NCBI GenBank assembly: GCA_032622095.1 | Contig: CP136069.1 | Location: 153,627,043-153,691,042, forward strand | Length of the DNA stretch: 64,000 nucleotides | DNA from: Siphonodentalium dalli | Taxonomy: Eukaryota > Mollusca > Scaphopoda > Gadilida > Siphonodentaliidae | Direction: 5' to 3' | Shown: positions 20,681 to 32,892 of the stretch, in pieces | Layout: every line of letters starts with the position of its first letter | How positions within the stretch are numbered: the stretch's first letter is position 1 | Position numbers and translations under genes: made by a program | Notes under the pieces: generated by a model | The model's database searches: none | What the model was told of the DNA's origin: nothing | The model's input: the letters and a program-made list of their open reading frames with translations, nothing else

Positions 20681-23099
20681 ATAGAGAATACCAACAATTT
20701 TTCTTTGAATATCAAAATATCTCATGAGTGTCTGGAAAGAAATATTGAATTTTCGCGAGCTGTTGCGAGTTGATTGACAATGGCAGTGTGATTTTAAACA
20801 ATATTTATTTCACCCTCATATGCACACATATATACAGAACAGTGGTAACAAAATGATGTATATGAGGGGCGATTATTTAGTTATGATAGAGGAAAGAGGA
20901 CGAAAGGGATTTGACGATGTCAGTGTGATGGTGGGGGTGCTTATTCAGCGAGTTGTCATATTATGGTAGGACTGCTGTCAGGTGCTTTGTTACTGTACAT
21001 ACACATTTACAGTCTCTTGAATAAAATATACTTAGATTGGGGAGAAATACATTTGAAAGGGAAACAACATAATGATATCTGTTCAGTCATAAATAAGTGT
21101 GTTTCCTGAATTAATACGTGTAACAGGAATTTACATATTATAACCAGACTAACCCGGTGATGGCTGCATGTTGCGTTATCTTGTGTGCAATATGTAACAG
21201 GAATATTTCAAAAGTTTTTATATTTTGTACTATATATATACAGCTTGAAACGATGGATGAATTTGACAATCCATGCATTCAATTGTAAAATAGTAATACT
21301 TCAATATACTGGTAATCATAATTTCGTATTCTATTGATTGTTCCAGGATTAATCGACAAGGTGGTTGGTGACTTCACTATAATCTCACTCATGAAGAAAG
21401 TCAACCGAATGTCTTCAAGTCTATCGTGGACTCCAGGGAGAAGGACACCATTCCACTGGCTGAGATCCTGTGTCCCATTGATTCTCCTCTTGACCTTGAA
21501 CTTGTAAGGCGGTTGGATTCATTTTATCTACTTGCTATGATTGTTCCAAGGAATGTGTGGGTCACTGCGCCCGTAACGAATTGAATTTGAAAGAGAATTG
21601 AGATACCATAATTCTTATTCTGACAGCCTCACTGCCCTCAGCAGGCTCAGGACGGGAATATCGTGTTTATGTTATTTTGTGGGATAATTTTAGAATGCTG
21701 GCCGACTTTGTCCACGCGACTGAACTTGATGCCATTGTTGTCAACATCATCAAATGATTGTTATGATTTGTAAGTGAGTTCGACAATCGTCAATGAAATT
21801 AATGTCGAAGTTGAACACTAGACCACAGACTCCAGTCTCCACAGTCCTTATACTTTCTAGTTAATACGTAAGTCGTCAATGTCCTGAGACGAATTCTGAT
21901 ATGGCAGACATTATAGAATTACTGGAAATTAGCGTCTCAGCGTGTTGCAAGCTCCGCAGATATTTCGTGCGGAACGATCACACCTAATTTGTCACGAAAT
22001 CATTGAACATTTGCCAGAAAACTTCGCTCACTCCGCACATTTGATATCTCCTTAACAAGCTTCCATAGATAATATATTGACAAAAACTTATTTTATGTAT
22101 TTATAGTGTCTTTAAACTAAGGTACTCGCCAATTTTTGGGATAATCTGTCAATAATACAGAAGCTCGCACCGAAACAAACTTTTCCCAGCACGTGCGCTG
22201 AATATAATATCCGGATATTTTCACCGGTGTCCGGACATTTTGTCGCCGGAGATTTGTGCAGTATTCCCCGATATGAAATACGGTGTAAATGTATATTTAG
22301 GTACTGATAGCTCGCACGAATGCCATATATACACAAAGGAGAACTACACAGTGCATGCGCATCAAGATTTTCGTAAATGTATATTTAGGTACTGATAGAT
22401 TAGCATATCAGCGTGTTGCGAGTTACGTATTAACTATGGACTTTCTAGCCAAGGCAAAAACATTTTTTTTTTACAATTATACTGGAGAATATACCATCAG
22501 ATCATAGTATATAAATTTTATAATCAAGTGAGATGACGGACCACATCCGTCCCAACCCACCTGCCAAACTTCCAATGTCGGTCCTCGCGAAATTATTGCT
22601 GCTATCGCAAAAAGTTTTAATTATTTATGATCAGCATTAACGAAATAACATCACAGTTATGTACCATAAATTCTTCACTTTTATCCCCACAAATTCACAA
22701 TTTTCTATCCGGACGGGTCCCATGCGAGAAATTCTAAAGTCAACAAACTGTTGAATATCCCTTGAAATGGGTAGTACATTTTTCAGTAGGCTCCTCGATT
22801 GGATTGCTGTACCATATACTATAAACAGCAATTTGCAATCATTTGCGATCCCGAGTAGTTTCCCAGCAACTATTACTAAGCAGTACTGCTCGAGAAAAAA
22901 CACATACCCTAAACTGAGAAGTTGTTAAGAAAATCTCGCTGGAACCCAGGGTGAGGGTGTCAATCGTTGTAGGAATCTTGGGTTCAAAGGTTTACATATT
23001 TGATATTTCAACTTTTCCTTTGCCGAAGCATACAGGTCACAATTCTTTTCCGATCATCACAAAACTTTTCCTGTATTCATTGCATCATAAGGACGAGTA
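20681..23099. other. Gene-poor spacer
   Basis: No supported gene. A possible exon (21347-21503) lies between TTGTTCCAG and CTT|GTAAGG, open in one frame (GLIDKVVGDFTIIS onward) but without a recognised domain. Around 22270-22400 GTAAATGTATATTTAGGTACTGATAG occurs twice about 100 bp apart. Confidence 0.45.
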
Positions 23100-23265
23100 T
23101 CCAGGGGGGGGTCGGAAAAAGGTTACAGGGTACTAGGTGGAATTTTTTTTTGGTTTTCGGGACCCACCACCCCGGGACCGTAAGTTTTTTCCACCTATGT
23201 CTTGGTGGACCCACCCGGGACCGTAAGTTTTTTCCAAAGACAATTTGGGACCCACCTCCTAAATC
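23100..23265 (+). repeat. Poly-G / GTCGGAAAAA repeat, copy 2
   Basis: A short G run, GTCGGAAAAAGGTTACAGGG, then two copies of GGGACCGTAAGTTTTTTCCA about 55 bp apart and GGGACCCACC. Related to 17389-17525. Confidence 0.6.
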
Positions 23266-23449
23266 GTAGAAATCAAGCAAAAAGTGTGTTATTGACAGAA
23301 GAAAGGGTGTCTGTTTAAGAGTTACTTGGAATCAATATAATTCCAGTCAAATACACCCTCAAAATACTGTCACATGGCATTCCAAATTTATAAGCAATTT
23401 TTTTACTGATATTTTATCATATTTCATCACAATTATTGAAAACACAGAG

Positions 23450-24060
23450 TTTCGATCAAGTTATTTGTGACAACCAAGTTATTTGTGACAACCATGAATC
23501 TAAACTAATTGTTCCGATAAAGTTATTTGTGACAACCATGAATCTAATTTTTGTCATACGTAAACATGGTGGCTTGGCCGATTTTGCTCAAATCTGTTGT
23601 GCATGTGCCTTGGGTGACTGGTATTCAGATATGATAACATTAGGTCAAAATATTTATAAGGGGGCAAAAGGGGCTTATTTGGGTGCAATTTAAAAAAAAT
23701 GGTTTTCTCAAGAACCACTGGGTGGATCTCTTTCAAACTAGGTCTGGAGCATTACTGGAACCCATAGTTTCAGATTGTTCAAAGCGTCATGCTTGACTGA
23801 TTTAAAGGGCCACAGGGCTCTTTGAAAATAGGGTTTTTGGGTTCGACACAGCTTTTCGACTTGTTTTCCATTATGTTGTGGGGGCCAAAAGATTTGTTAT
23901 TTTTTTGTTTCAGATTTTTACTTCCAATTTTTTTTTCATTTTTCTGGGCTGAAACTGAATTTCTCTGGGCTGAAAACTGAATTTCTCAACAACAAAATAT
24001 TTGTTTTCCAGATTTTATTTTTCAATTTAATTTTTCTGGGCTGAAAACTGAATTTCTCGG
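23450..24060 (+). repeat. Short local tandem duplications
   Basis: AGTTATTTGTGACAACCA occurs three times between 23459 and 23540. TTTCTGGGCTGAAAACTGAATTTCTC-like words occur three times between 23940 and 24060. No gene is seen. Confidence 0.7.
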
Positions 24061-24415
24061 AATTTTTTTTAAATTTGTTTTATCTTTGTTTTACCTGCGG
24101 GGGTTTCTAGAACGGGTGTGTGATAAAGTATGACAAGGATTTTTTAAGTGATGCTCGCCTATTTACTGTTGAGTTTCATTGTTTTCAGGTAAAAAAAGGA
24201 GACGCAGTTATTAAAAACATTTTTCAAAGCCAATATCACTATGCGTAGAGAATTAAAGAAATCAGAATGTGAGAGTGCTATATATAGCTACAAACAAGAT
24301 TCAATTGGATGAAAATTAAAAACACTATCCACAACCTCACGCTACCGTATCGATTTCCATTGCGTTCCGTTAGTGATGTCTATACGTTCCGGGTTTTGAG
24401 TTTACACAACTCAAG

Positions 24416-24442
24416 ATGGAAGACGACAGCCCTCAGAAAGTG
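24416..24442 (+). CDS. Possible first coding exon (MEDDSPQKV)
   Basis: ATG GAA GAC GAC AGC CCT CAG AAA GTG is followed directly by GTAAGT, a consensus donor. The exon ends in phase 0 and the next candidate exon (25507) begins in phase 0 after an AACTAG acceptor, giving a 1,064-bp intron that contains a hairpin-class repeat. It is short, so coincidence is possible. Confidence 0.35.
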
Positions 24443-24879
24443 GTAAGTTCAAACAATTTGAAAAACACGTAAACAGATAAATCTCAGACAAGAATGTCGT
24501 TGGCAAATATATATAATGGGCCCAATCAACTGCACCCGATCATTCCTAATATAAATTGATGAATTATGACGATTTACATTGGAAAAGAGCAAACTTACAA
24601 TTATTTTGCCATTTTCTGCGAGAAGTTAAAGTTTAAGATTTCCACGAATCAATAGGAATATAAATGAACATATTGGCCATTAATTAGTTACGATTCCTAC
24701 TTATGTTTCTGTCAGTAAATTTCCAAAAACTCGAAGCTTTCAAATGTGGGTTCATTTGCCATACATCGGTTCGATTGTGTATACAATTATTTGTGGTTGT
24801 ACACAACACACCGGTCAGTCAAACCAAACTTGGTAAAAATCATTGTTCCGAACCCATATTCGAAGAAACTTCCGGAAAA

Positions 24880-25316
24880 TATCCTAACTTGATAGCATCC
24901 ACACAAAAAGTCAAAATAAGTCGAATATGAAGTGTAATAATAGGAAAAACAGTCCGAGCCAACCCTGAGCCGCATCATGTAGAGAGGGTGTTGTGAGAAG
25001 CATGTATACCAAAAATATTGAAATCGGTTCATATTTGTTAAAGTTATTAAGTCGGACAGAATTTTCTAAGTCAAATTAAGTCGAAAAGTAAGGCGTAACT
25101 TAAAAAAAGAACGTCGGACCACACCGCAATTAACATCATGCGGAGAGGCGGTCCTAAGGAGATTGCATACAAAAAATTATTGAAATCGGTTCATAGTTGT
25201 TCCGAGTTATGAGGTCGGACGGACGGACGGACACATGGAGGGAGAAAGTGTGACGGACAGACGCAGTCATTCCAGTATACCCCCCATTTTCTTCGAAAGT
25301 GGGAGTATAATTAACG
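24880..25316 (+). mobile_element. Hairpin-class repeat element (two 163-bp units)
   Basis: Two units share TTGAAATCGGTTCATA (near 25018 and 25181). GGACGGACGGACGGACA follows, and the element ends in a stem-loop, TATACCCCCCATTTTC / loop TTCG / GAAAGTGGGAGTATA (about 25276-25311). Non-coding. Same architecture as the families at 34, 42.6, 58 and 62.7 kb but an unrelated body sequence. Confidence 0.65.
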
Positions 25317-25506
25317 AGACTGCGAACTGAACATTACACAAAAATAAATTTGCGCTATCACAGCTGGGTACCAGTTAATTTATCGGAACCTGAATAACGA
25401 TTAAACAGGGGTATGCATCCTGATTACCGCTTCAACACTACCCATACCCCGCGTACCGAAAGGCCTAATTTTTGTTGCACATCGTCTTCTTATTATAAAC
25501 AACTAG

Positions 25507-26028
25507 GAAAATGAGTTGGATCAGCTAGCAAATTTCCTGGGACAGTCATCAAGTTCATGCGACGTTTTATAGAATGACCCTAGACATAATGCAGTGGCGA
25601 AAATTTCAAAAATCTTCATTGCTGCCGAACAGGGGCAAAACAGAGAAATATGCCGAGAAAACATTGAACGAGATTGAAGTTATGCCAATTGAGGCAGTTG
25701 AAATACCTGCTGATAATTCTGACGATGAATTGTCTGAAGACGCCATTTCCCAACCGGAGCGGAGTTCTTATCACGTTTCAATTACAACTTCTGTGAATAA
25801 ATCAAGAAAACGTGTTTCCCAGACTGACGATGAAGCTAGAAAACCAAAAAAAAACAAAAGTTGCATGGACCAAGGAAGAGAAGGAAGCGGTCAAGAATTT
25901 CTTCGCAGACAGTATTATGCGGAAAGAACTGCCCGGGAAATTCCTCATCTCAGTTTCTTGACGAAAGCAACATAAAGAGATCATGGAGAAATGTGAAGGA
26001 TTATGTTAGAAACACATATTTAAAGTGA
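25507..26028 (+). pseudogene. C-terminal exon of tyrosine-recombinase-like (Crypton-type) gene
   Basis: The first frame reads ENELDQLANFLG and stops. Across a frameshift the text continues HQVHATFYRM, giving the L-A-x-F-L-G-H ... V-H-x-x-F-Y-R pattern that fits the H-x-x-R/Y end of tyrosine recombinases. The next 90 residues are a variable acidic linker (25574-25800). The end, in another frame, reads VAWTKEEKEAVKNFFADSI and KRSWRNVKDYVRN, a small SANT-like tail found on such proteins in repetitive bivalve and fish families; this link is from memory and is inference. The catalytic arginine region upstream is absent. Frames shift at least twice, so it is not functional as it stands. A segment matching the middle of the same family lies at 63349-63586. 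Confidence 0.55.
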
Positions 26029-26503
26029 GAAGTAAATAACCAAGCTGTAGAAACCCTGCTTTAGTTAGATTCAGATATGCTCTCCATGTTAGAGTAAAGG
26101 TTTACAATGATATTACAAAATTGGTCTACAATCATCATGTCGGCACTATTAAGTTGAAACCTTTTTTGTGGAAATATAACCACTGAGATTGCATTTACCT
26201 CCAATAGGGGACACACATAGGATTATCTAATCACTAACCACATAAGCGGGGACTTTAATAACCTCATCATAACAGAAATTGTTTCATTTCAAACTTTCAT
26301 GTCATTAATATTACATATGGAATTCTACTCTAGCCTAATCTTAACTCGCCGCTCGGTGAAGCGAAGCAAAACGCCTAATCAAAAAACCACGTGACTCCAG
26401 CGTTCTATTTCGCTTAGCTGTAACTAATCCCTCCACTTTCTTTCTGGCGTAGCTTGTATCAGCACGCTCGGTATTTTTGCTTGATAATTTACCTTACATT
26501 AAA
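26029..26503. other. No recognisable gene
   Basis: AT-rich sequence upstream of the gag-like ATG at 26504. It may hold promoter sequence of that element; a TGTATC... TTGATAATTTACC stretch is not diagnostic. Confidence 0.45.
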
Positions 26504-28147
26504 ATGACTGAAGCGGAAGTTAGGGTTGAAACGATTAATCGACTAGTCGTAGACGACGCTGAAATGTCAGAACGTCGACTCTGAATTTTGCCGTCGACTA
26601 GTCGGAACATAGTGTATTAGTTCCATGTATAACGTTTTCAAGATCGATTCCGACATAAACGGTGTTAACTGCGCGTAAGTTGCGGTAAGTATAACGTTTG
26701 GTGGCACCCGGAATTGACAGTGTTACTAGTATAGACACACACGGTGACCCGACTATTAATCGAAAAAATGAAATTGACAACACAATGTCTCACTCGTCGT
26801 TTGAGGTCAAAGATATCACTGCGACATGATGGCAATGATTGACGCGGCTTTATCGTTTGTCGGAGACCGCTTTGATCTAGACACTGTGTATATTTCAATT
26901 GATCAATTGAAGGTTGCTTAAGGTGACGTCATTGTTGCTACCGTATATAAATGATACTGACATTAAGAACTGGCTATCGTATTCTGCAACATTGCCTATT
27001 CTATAGGGCGTATTTAGTCGGAACATTAACATTTTATAGTGACACCGCTCGGCACCGGTTTATTGGTGATCACGTGACTAAACGAAATCTCGAACGCAGA
27101 TATTAAATTAAAAACCTGTATAAATAATCGAGTTTCTAATCATTATCCACCACATTTCTAATTATATAATTACATTCAGTGTGTTGGATAAATATCAAGA
27201 TGTTTACAGTATTATTTCCCAAATAAATTGTTGTCTATGCAGGGAAATGAGCTACGCAATAGACGTCATTGCATCAGTCATCAGTGTACGCCATGTACGA
27301 TGAATTTTCCGTACCATGTTTGAAAGTTTTGATATCGGGTACCGACTAGTCGACGCAACGCGACTTTTGGGTCTCGACTAGTCGACTCTGAAATTCACTA
27401 ATCGTTTCAACACTAGCGGAAGTCCGCGATTCGATTTCGGAGTCCGACACAGGTCGGGATACTCCTCGACGAAAAATAAAAACTCAGTATGAATTACTGG
27501 AGAACCGATGTGATGCTATGCAATCGGATATGAACACAAAGTTCACTATCTTGTCCAACTCTATGGACAAATCAAGACTTTGTTAGAAAGTAAAGTCAGA
27601 AATGGGCACCGAAATGACAATGTTGGTCAATCTAGTGTGTCACCTTCTCCATTACCCCGACGTGTGAGGTCGAGGGTAGGGATAGTGACTCAGACTCAGA
27701 TGTTATGAGCATTCATGCGAGGGATGTAGACTCATATTTGGCAGATCCGGAATCCAACGATGGGGTGGAGATAGAGAAAGTTAAAGACTTTACTCTTACC
27801 AAAAGTTTGGCGGAATTGTTTGGAGAGGAAAGTTTCCGCGTAAAAGATAACAACCAAAAGGACGGGTTAGCGATCGACAAAGCGCAACGTTCTTTATTGG
27901 AGTCCAGTTATCGGTCTGATTCACCCAAAAAAGAGGGACTCGCGTTGGTCTTCGGAATAAATAAGTTCAATAAGTACTTATTTGGTAACCATTGGTTACA
28001 GATCATCGACCACTTGTGAGCTTATTCAACGGACAGAAATCATTCCCACAGATGGCCTCCGCTAGGATTCAACGTTGGATACAGTTCCTTGCAAATTACG
28101 AATATAACACAGTGTTTAAGCAAGGACGGCTTCATGCTAATGCCGAT
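26504..28147 (+). pseudogene. Gag-like gene with hAT insertion, joined to Gypsy RNase H remnant
   Basis: ATG at 26504 opens MTEAEV; after the hAT element (26521-27415) the same frame continues RDSISESDTGRDTPRRK and ELLENRCDAMQSDM until a frameshift near 27585. The next frames give a QSSVSPSPLPRR linker, SDSDSD and DVDSYLADPE, then SLAELFGEES and LAIDKAQRSLLESSYRS: the same gag-like domain as at 362-652. At about 27930 the text changes abruptly to EGLALVFGINKFNKYLFG, DH(K)PLVSLFNGQK and HANADGLS, the C-terminal part of a Ty3/Gypsy RNase H (to 28147). The two parts belong to different retroelement classes, so the join is secondary. Breaks: hAT insertion, at least two frameshifts, stop at 28017. 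Confidence 0.7.
26521..27415. mobile_element. hAT-type non-autonomous element with 8-bp TSD
   Basis: Terminal inverted repeats TAGGGTTGAAACGATTA and TAATCGTTTCAACACTA match at 16 of 17 positions. GCGGAAGT flanks both ends (26513-26520 and 27416-27423), the 8-bp duplication typical of hAT elements. It is 895 bp with no transposase. Excision leaving one GCGGAAGT restores the open frame of the gag-like gene, which dates the insertion after that frame was intact. Confidence 0.9.
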
Positions 28148-28655
28148 GGTTTAAGTTGACTGCCTCTTTTAATCAATTCATAGCTGGAGAGATGGAAATC
28201 ATAATTGAATGTAATGATGATATTGAAATTTTTGGTCGCATGAAATTATTGCGAAAAATTGCATATTATGTTGATGTGTACGAATGGATCTCCCTGTTAG
28301 ATTACTATGCAGCATGGATTCGTAGAATCGAAACCGGGCAACGTTCATGGGCAGATAACCCAGCAGAAATAAAAACTCCTATATTAGCTGGTAGTTGCAG
28401 GAGAACCAAAGGTCCCATCGAACCAACTTCTAGGCTAAGTTCTAGACTACAACAATTATATAGCCATGTCCACTTGTGTCAAATCTTTATTCTCGTTATT
28501 GAATAATGTAGACATGCAAGTGTCTTCCATTCCACGGGGTTTGCGATACGTTGATAGAACTATCTTTAAGTGGCTCACTGTCACTTCTTGTGTCATGACG
28601 CAGATAGATAGAAACTTAATACAACATTTCCTAAATCCTCCACAAGACTGAGCGT
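28148..28655 (+). pseudogene. Unrecognised ORF after RNase H remnant
   Basis: The frame from 28156 (116 residues) is coherent: EIIIECNDDIEIFGRM, then YEWISLLDYYAAWIRRIETG, QRSWADNPAEIKTPIL and RLSSRLQQLYSHVHL. A second frame (28466-28651) overlaps its end. I see no known motif. Being flanked by Gypsy-type and gag-like remnants it is probably element sequence, but a host fragment cannot be excluded. Confidence 0.35.
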
Positions 28656-28855
28656 GACTTGTATATGTCGTCATGATTTTCCTAAAAAAAAAATGTATTA
28701 TCTAGTGCATTTTTCAGTTTTTTGTCATGAGACACATAATTACCCACTGGTAAAAATGTCAATCACTAGCTGATTTAATTCGAGATTTGATTCGATGTCG
28801 ATATCAGGAAGGAGATTCGATTCGATGCATAATCCCCGATTCGCAGATCCCTGAC
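28656..28855. other. hAT-end-like sequence next to Mutator-like element
   Basis: ATTCGATTCGATGC ... CCGATTCGCAGATCCCTGA resembles the inverted end of the hAT family at 37909-39867 (TTCGCAGGACCCTA). The Mutator-like element inserted at this end. Confidence 0.4.
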
Positions 28856-29237
28856 TAGTCCAAGTCTTCTCGTACTAAAACTAGCTAAGATTTTGGGATG
28901 GAGAGATGCTAGTGTTTAGTCCGAGAACGCGCGCATAGCCTTCTTATGACACGAGTTAAGCGTTAATGACCCGCTCAAATAAAACCACAATTATATGAAA
29001 TAAAATATCACAATTGCGACAATAAAAGATATTTTCCGCAGAAGACATGCTATTTGATCTGAACCCCACATCAGTTGTGAATTGAAAGCGGTAATTTAAT
29101 GCGAAAAGAGACATTTACCGCAATGTTTACAAATTTTTAAAAGTATGCGAACTCAGTTGACCTCGCGAACTGTGTTCGGCATTTTCCGTTGAAAATATTC
29201 CGTAGATTTTCGACTGACAACGCAAATTACGATTAAT

Positions 29238-31459
29238 GTGGACGGACAAGTGTACAGTAATGAGCAAGTACTACAAGGCTGGCATCAGCACTTCAGCAAT
29301 CTTGATAAACCAGCAGCCAATGGCTACAATCACAATTTCCTGAAACTATGTCAAAGGGACTATCAACACATCTCAGAATGTCTACCAGACGACAAGTTAG
29401 AAGAGGTCAGCTGTGGGGACGTGATCAATGTATTAGGATTTCTACATAGATGAAAAGCCCAGGACATCTTTGGGCTAACAGGGGAGCATTTTATCTTTGG
29501 TGGCGAGGACCTGCTAGGTATACTAACGAGCATAATCAACTGTATCCTGATAAATAAAGAAGTGCCTGCAAATCTCAAGATCGGCCTACTTAATCCAATA
29601 TATAAACGTAAAGGCGACAAGACAGCCTCTTCCAATTATCGGGGCATCACTGTGTTACCAGTTATCCTGAAAGTTGTGGAAGTCATCATGCGTGAATACC
29701 TACGAAAATGTACTCTACCTACACAAGCTACAACTCAAAGAGGATTCACTGCCAACGCGTCTCCACTTAATAGTGCATTGATGGTCGAGGAGATAGTCAG
29801 AGAAGGCCTGGATAACAACACACCGATATATGTAGCATTCCTGGATGCGAAGTCAGCCTTTGACGTTGTCACAAAAGAAATACTGATGAGAAAAACATAC
29901 CTCACAAACACTCACGCTGTTTGCTGGTCAGTGATCGATAACCTTCACACAGACTGTGTATCCGTTGTAAAGTGGAACAACCAAAGATCGGAACCATTCG
30001 AGATATATCAAGGAGTGAGACAGGGTGGTATCTTAAGCGCCGACCTCTACAAGCTATATATAGAGGATCTACTGCATTCACAGTCTAGTTAGCAGCATTG
30101 GAACCATCCGAATGAACTCCACAGTATGCGCAGATGATGTCGCACTGATGAGCAGTGATCCAAATGACCTCCAAATCCTGATCAACACTGCATATCAATA
30201 CAGTAATTTACATCGGTATCTCCTTCAACCGAAGAAAAGTGTAATATTGAAGATTTCACCAAACGGAAGAAAAAAATACTGTTGACAAAACATGGGATCT
30301 GGCTGGGACACAGATGCCCAACGTCGATGTGGCAGCCCATCTTGGTATACTCCACTCAACAACAGCCACCAAATCAGTCATGGAAACCATACAAAATAAT
30401 ATCAAAAAGGCGAGAAGAACAGCTTATAGTCTAATGCCGCTTGGCTTCCATGGGGAGAATGGATTGGACCAAGAGACATGCCTTCATATTTATAGGACAT
30501 ATGTTATTCCCACTTTGACATATGGATGTGAAATCCTGCTACCAGAAGAAAGACACGTCAACATGCTGGAGGGATATCAGAAGAAGTTCGTTAAGCAGTT
30601 GCTATCTCTACCACCAAATGTAGCCAATCCTGCTATATACATGTACATACTGTCAGGTCTCCTCCCGATAGAGGCACAAATCGACTTGAAGGCTCTCACG
30701 TTCTTCAACAATCTCACCCATCAAGATGAATCTTCAATAGAGTAAAAACTGGCACTCCGCCGACTAATCTTGAAAGATGAGAAAAGCAACAGCTGGTTTT
30801 CTGAGGTCAGGAGAATACTGTATAAATACGAGCTACCATCTCCATTGAACTTATTACATCACCCCGTGAAGAAAAATGCCTGGAAGAAAATAACTAAAGA
30901 CTCAGTCAACCGCTACTGGAAGAGCTACATTACTACAAGATGCCATTTGTACAGCACCTTACAACTACTAGATCCCACTACCTATACACCAGGAAAGATC
31001 AACATCATTGGTGGTATGAATTCAGCTAATGACATCACAGCAAAGATTGCGGTGAAGCTGAAGATGCTGACTAACACATATACGCTAGAAATACACAACC
31101 AAAAATTCAACATCTCAAAGTCAGAAGGGATATGCCGTTGCTGTAACTTGAAGAGAGAGACTATTGAACACCTACTGTTGGAATGTGAGATCTTAGAGTC
31201 GGTTAGAGGGGGTTGTCTTCAACATATCAAGAACATATATGATGAAATAACAAAAGAGGATTTCAACAACTTGTCGACAAAGGACAAACTCACAGTCATC
31301 CTGGGTAATGGGATTCACAGATGGCAGATTGAGGATTGCGAAGGGGTTGCAGCTCTGCTATCAAGACTAAAGATCAGCTGTATGCATCTATGCTATCGCT
31401 TGCACTGTGCCAGAAAGAAGTACTCGATCGACAGAAAGAACATTGGTGGCGACGAATGA
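29238..31459 (+). pseudogene. Non-LTR retrotransposon reverse transcriptase (LINE ORF2)
   Basis: 5-prime truncated: no endonuclease domain precedes it. RT motifs run in order: LLNPIYKRKGD and NYRGITVLP (about 29580-29660), AFLDAKSAFD (29840-29870), GVRQGGILSADLYKLYIEDLL (30010-30080), the catalytic box as CADDVALMS (30120-30150), then the thumb region LTYGCEILLP. The C-terminus has a C-x2-C ... H-x4-C knuckle, CRCCNLKRETIEHLLLEC, near 31130-31190, as in CR1/Jockey-type ORF2 proteins. Breaks: in-frame TGA at 29451, frame changes near 30080 and 30290, TAA at 30743. It lies wholly inside the Mutator-like element. Confidence 0.85.
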
Positions 31460-31612
31460 CCGTGCACGGTGCATTTTAACCTATATATTTTATACATTTT
31501 ATCCCCTAATATGGTGACGTTATGGTACCTGTAAATATGTACAGTTCACTCAACAAGTTGAGGTTGTCCGATGCTGGACGGTTGGATTGCAGAAGTAAGA
31601 AGTAAGTAAGAT
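31460..31612 (+). other. LINE 3-prime UTR and short-repeat tail
   Basis: After the stop there is a GTGCACGGTGCAT palindrome, then sequence ending in AGAAGTAAGAAGTAAGTAAG. A short tandem tail rather than poly-A is common in CR1- and RTE-like LINEs. Confidence 0.55.
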
Positions 31613-32498
31613 GAATTCTCCATTGTAATCGTAATTATGTGTGTCAATAAATAAAAAATAAATAGATTAATTAAACATTGAAGATATAAATGTAATACAT
31701 TAAATAAATTACGGGGAATTACAACCCTCTCAAAGTTTAAAACAGTGTAAACACAATGAACTTTAGAATAAATAATATGGTGCTACATTTCCCACATTTG
31801 GTGGACTTCAGCGAAATTAGGATATATACTAAGCGAACAGAGCAATATACTGCTCTTGTTAAGCACACAAAAAATCAAACAAAATTTGTATAAATTTTTA
31901 ACCTTAAGTTTGAAAAGTCCCACTAAAACGGAAGAACTATATTTCGAAACTGTGTGATTCGGTTCTCCGATTATTTTATCAACACAAAAGTCAAAATGCA
32001 CATGGATGAAAATCACACGCATGGCAAGTCAGACACAAGAGTTCTAATTTGCTCCAATTTTGACAAGTTGCTTGCGAAAATTGTCAACAAAACTACCTTT
32101 CTGATCCTCCATTATGTCATTAAGTTTTTAGTGCGGGAATTGTTCTCAAAGCACATTGGAAACGGGACTTTGCGGCGATCGGTTTTCACCATTTTGTTCG
32201 GAAAACCCCGCGCTATATATAGAAACGGAAACTAGAATACTCAGAACAAACACCGGACAATGCCGAAGTTCTTCGGAACCTGAGTTCGGCTTTCAGTTAA
32301 GTAAACAAACAGAAAAAACAACGATGTTTGTGGCAATCAACCGGAATATTCTATGTGTAATTTAACATTAAAGTTAGATTATTATACACCATTCTGACCA
32401 TAAGATGTCACTCTTTCTGACGTATATAGCATCATGTATTGCTTTGTTAGGTAAATCGAGTAAAATACACCACAGATTCCCGCCACAGATCCTGGGCG
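31613..32498. other. Interior of Mutator-like element without gene
   Basis: AT-rich; several short overlapping frames (for example 31954-32235) without motifs. Confidence 0.5.
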
Positions 32499-32892
32499 TA
32501 ACTCGTGTCATAAGAAGGCTATGCGCGCGTTCTCGGACTAAACACTAGCATCTCTCCATCCCAAAATCTTAGCTAGTTTTAGTACGAGAAGACTTGGACT
32601 AATCCCTGACATGCTCAGACAGATTTCTATCCTGAGCCTATCGGATTTATGCCGTGGTTCGTTCCGCATTTCGTAAACCGGAAGTCGAAAGCACCGCAAT
32701 TTCCTCCATTTGTATTCTATTCTGCGGCATCCTACAAGCTGTGTGTATTATTTACAGACGAAATGTCTGAGACAGGAAGAAGCTAGTCTTTCCACCCTGC
32801 AACCGAAGGTTGTTAACAAGGCGATCTGGGGTCAAAGATCAATCTGATTCTTGAATAACAATTTGTAAAGATACCATATACAAAAAAAAATA

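Larger units (their letters stand above)
28856..32601. mobile_element. Mutator-like element, 103-bp identical TIRs, 9-bp TSD
   Basis: The first 103 bp (28856-28958, starting TAGTCCAAGTCTTCTCGTAC) are repeated exactly in inverse at 32499-32601. ATCCCTGAC flanks both sides (28847-28855 and 32602-32610). Long TIRs with a 9-bp target duplication are the hallmark of Mutator-like elements. No MULE transposase is visible; the interior holds a decayed LINE (29238-31612) and about 1.1 kb of anonymous sequence. Perfectly matching TIRs imply either a recent move or gene conversion between the arms. Confidence 0.85.

Noticed and set aside
26504-28147. Endogenous virus
   Set aside because: Only gag-like and RNase H fragments are seen, with no envelope gene or LTRs; retrotransposon origin suffices.
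28856-32601. LINE and TIRs as one new element class
   Set aside because: The LINE has its own 3-prime tail well inside the TIRs and is far more decayed than the TIRs; nesting explains it.
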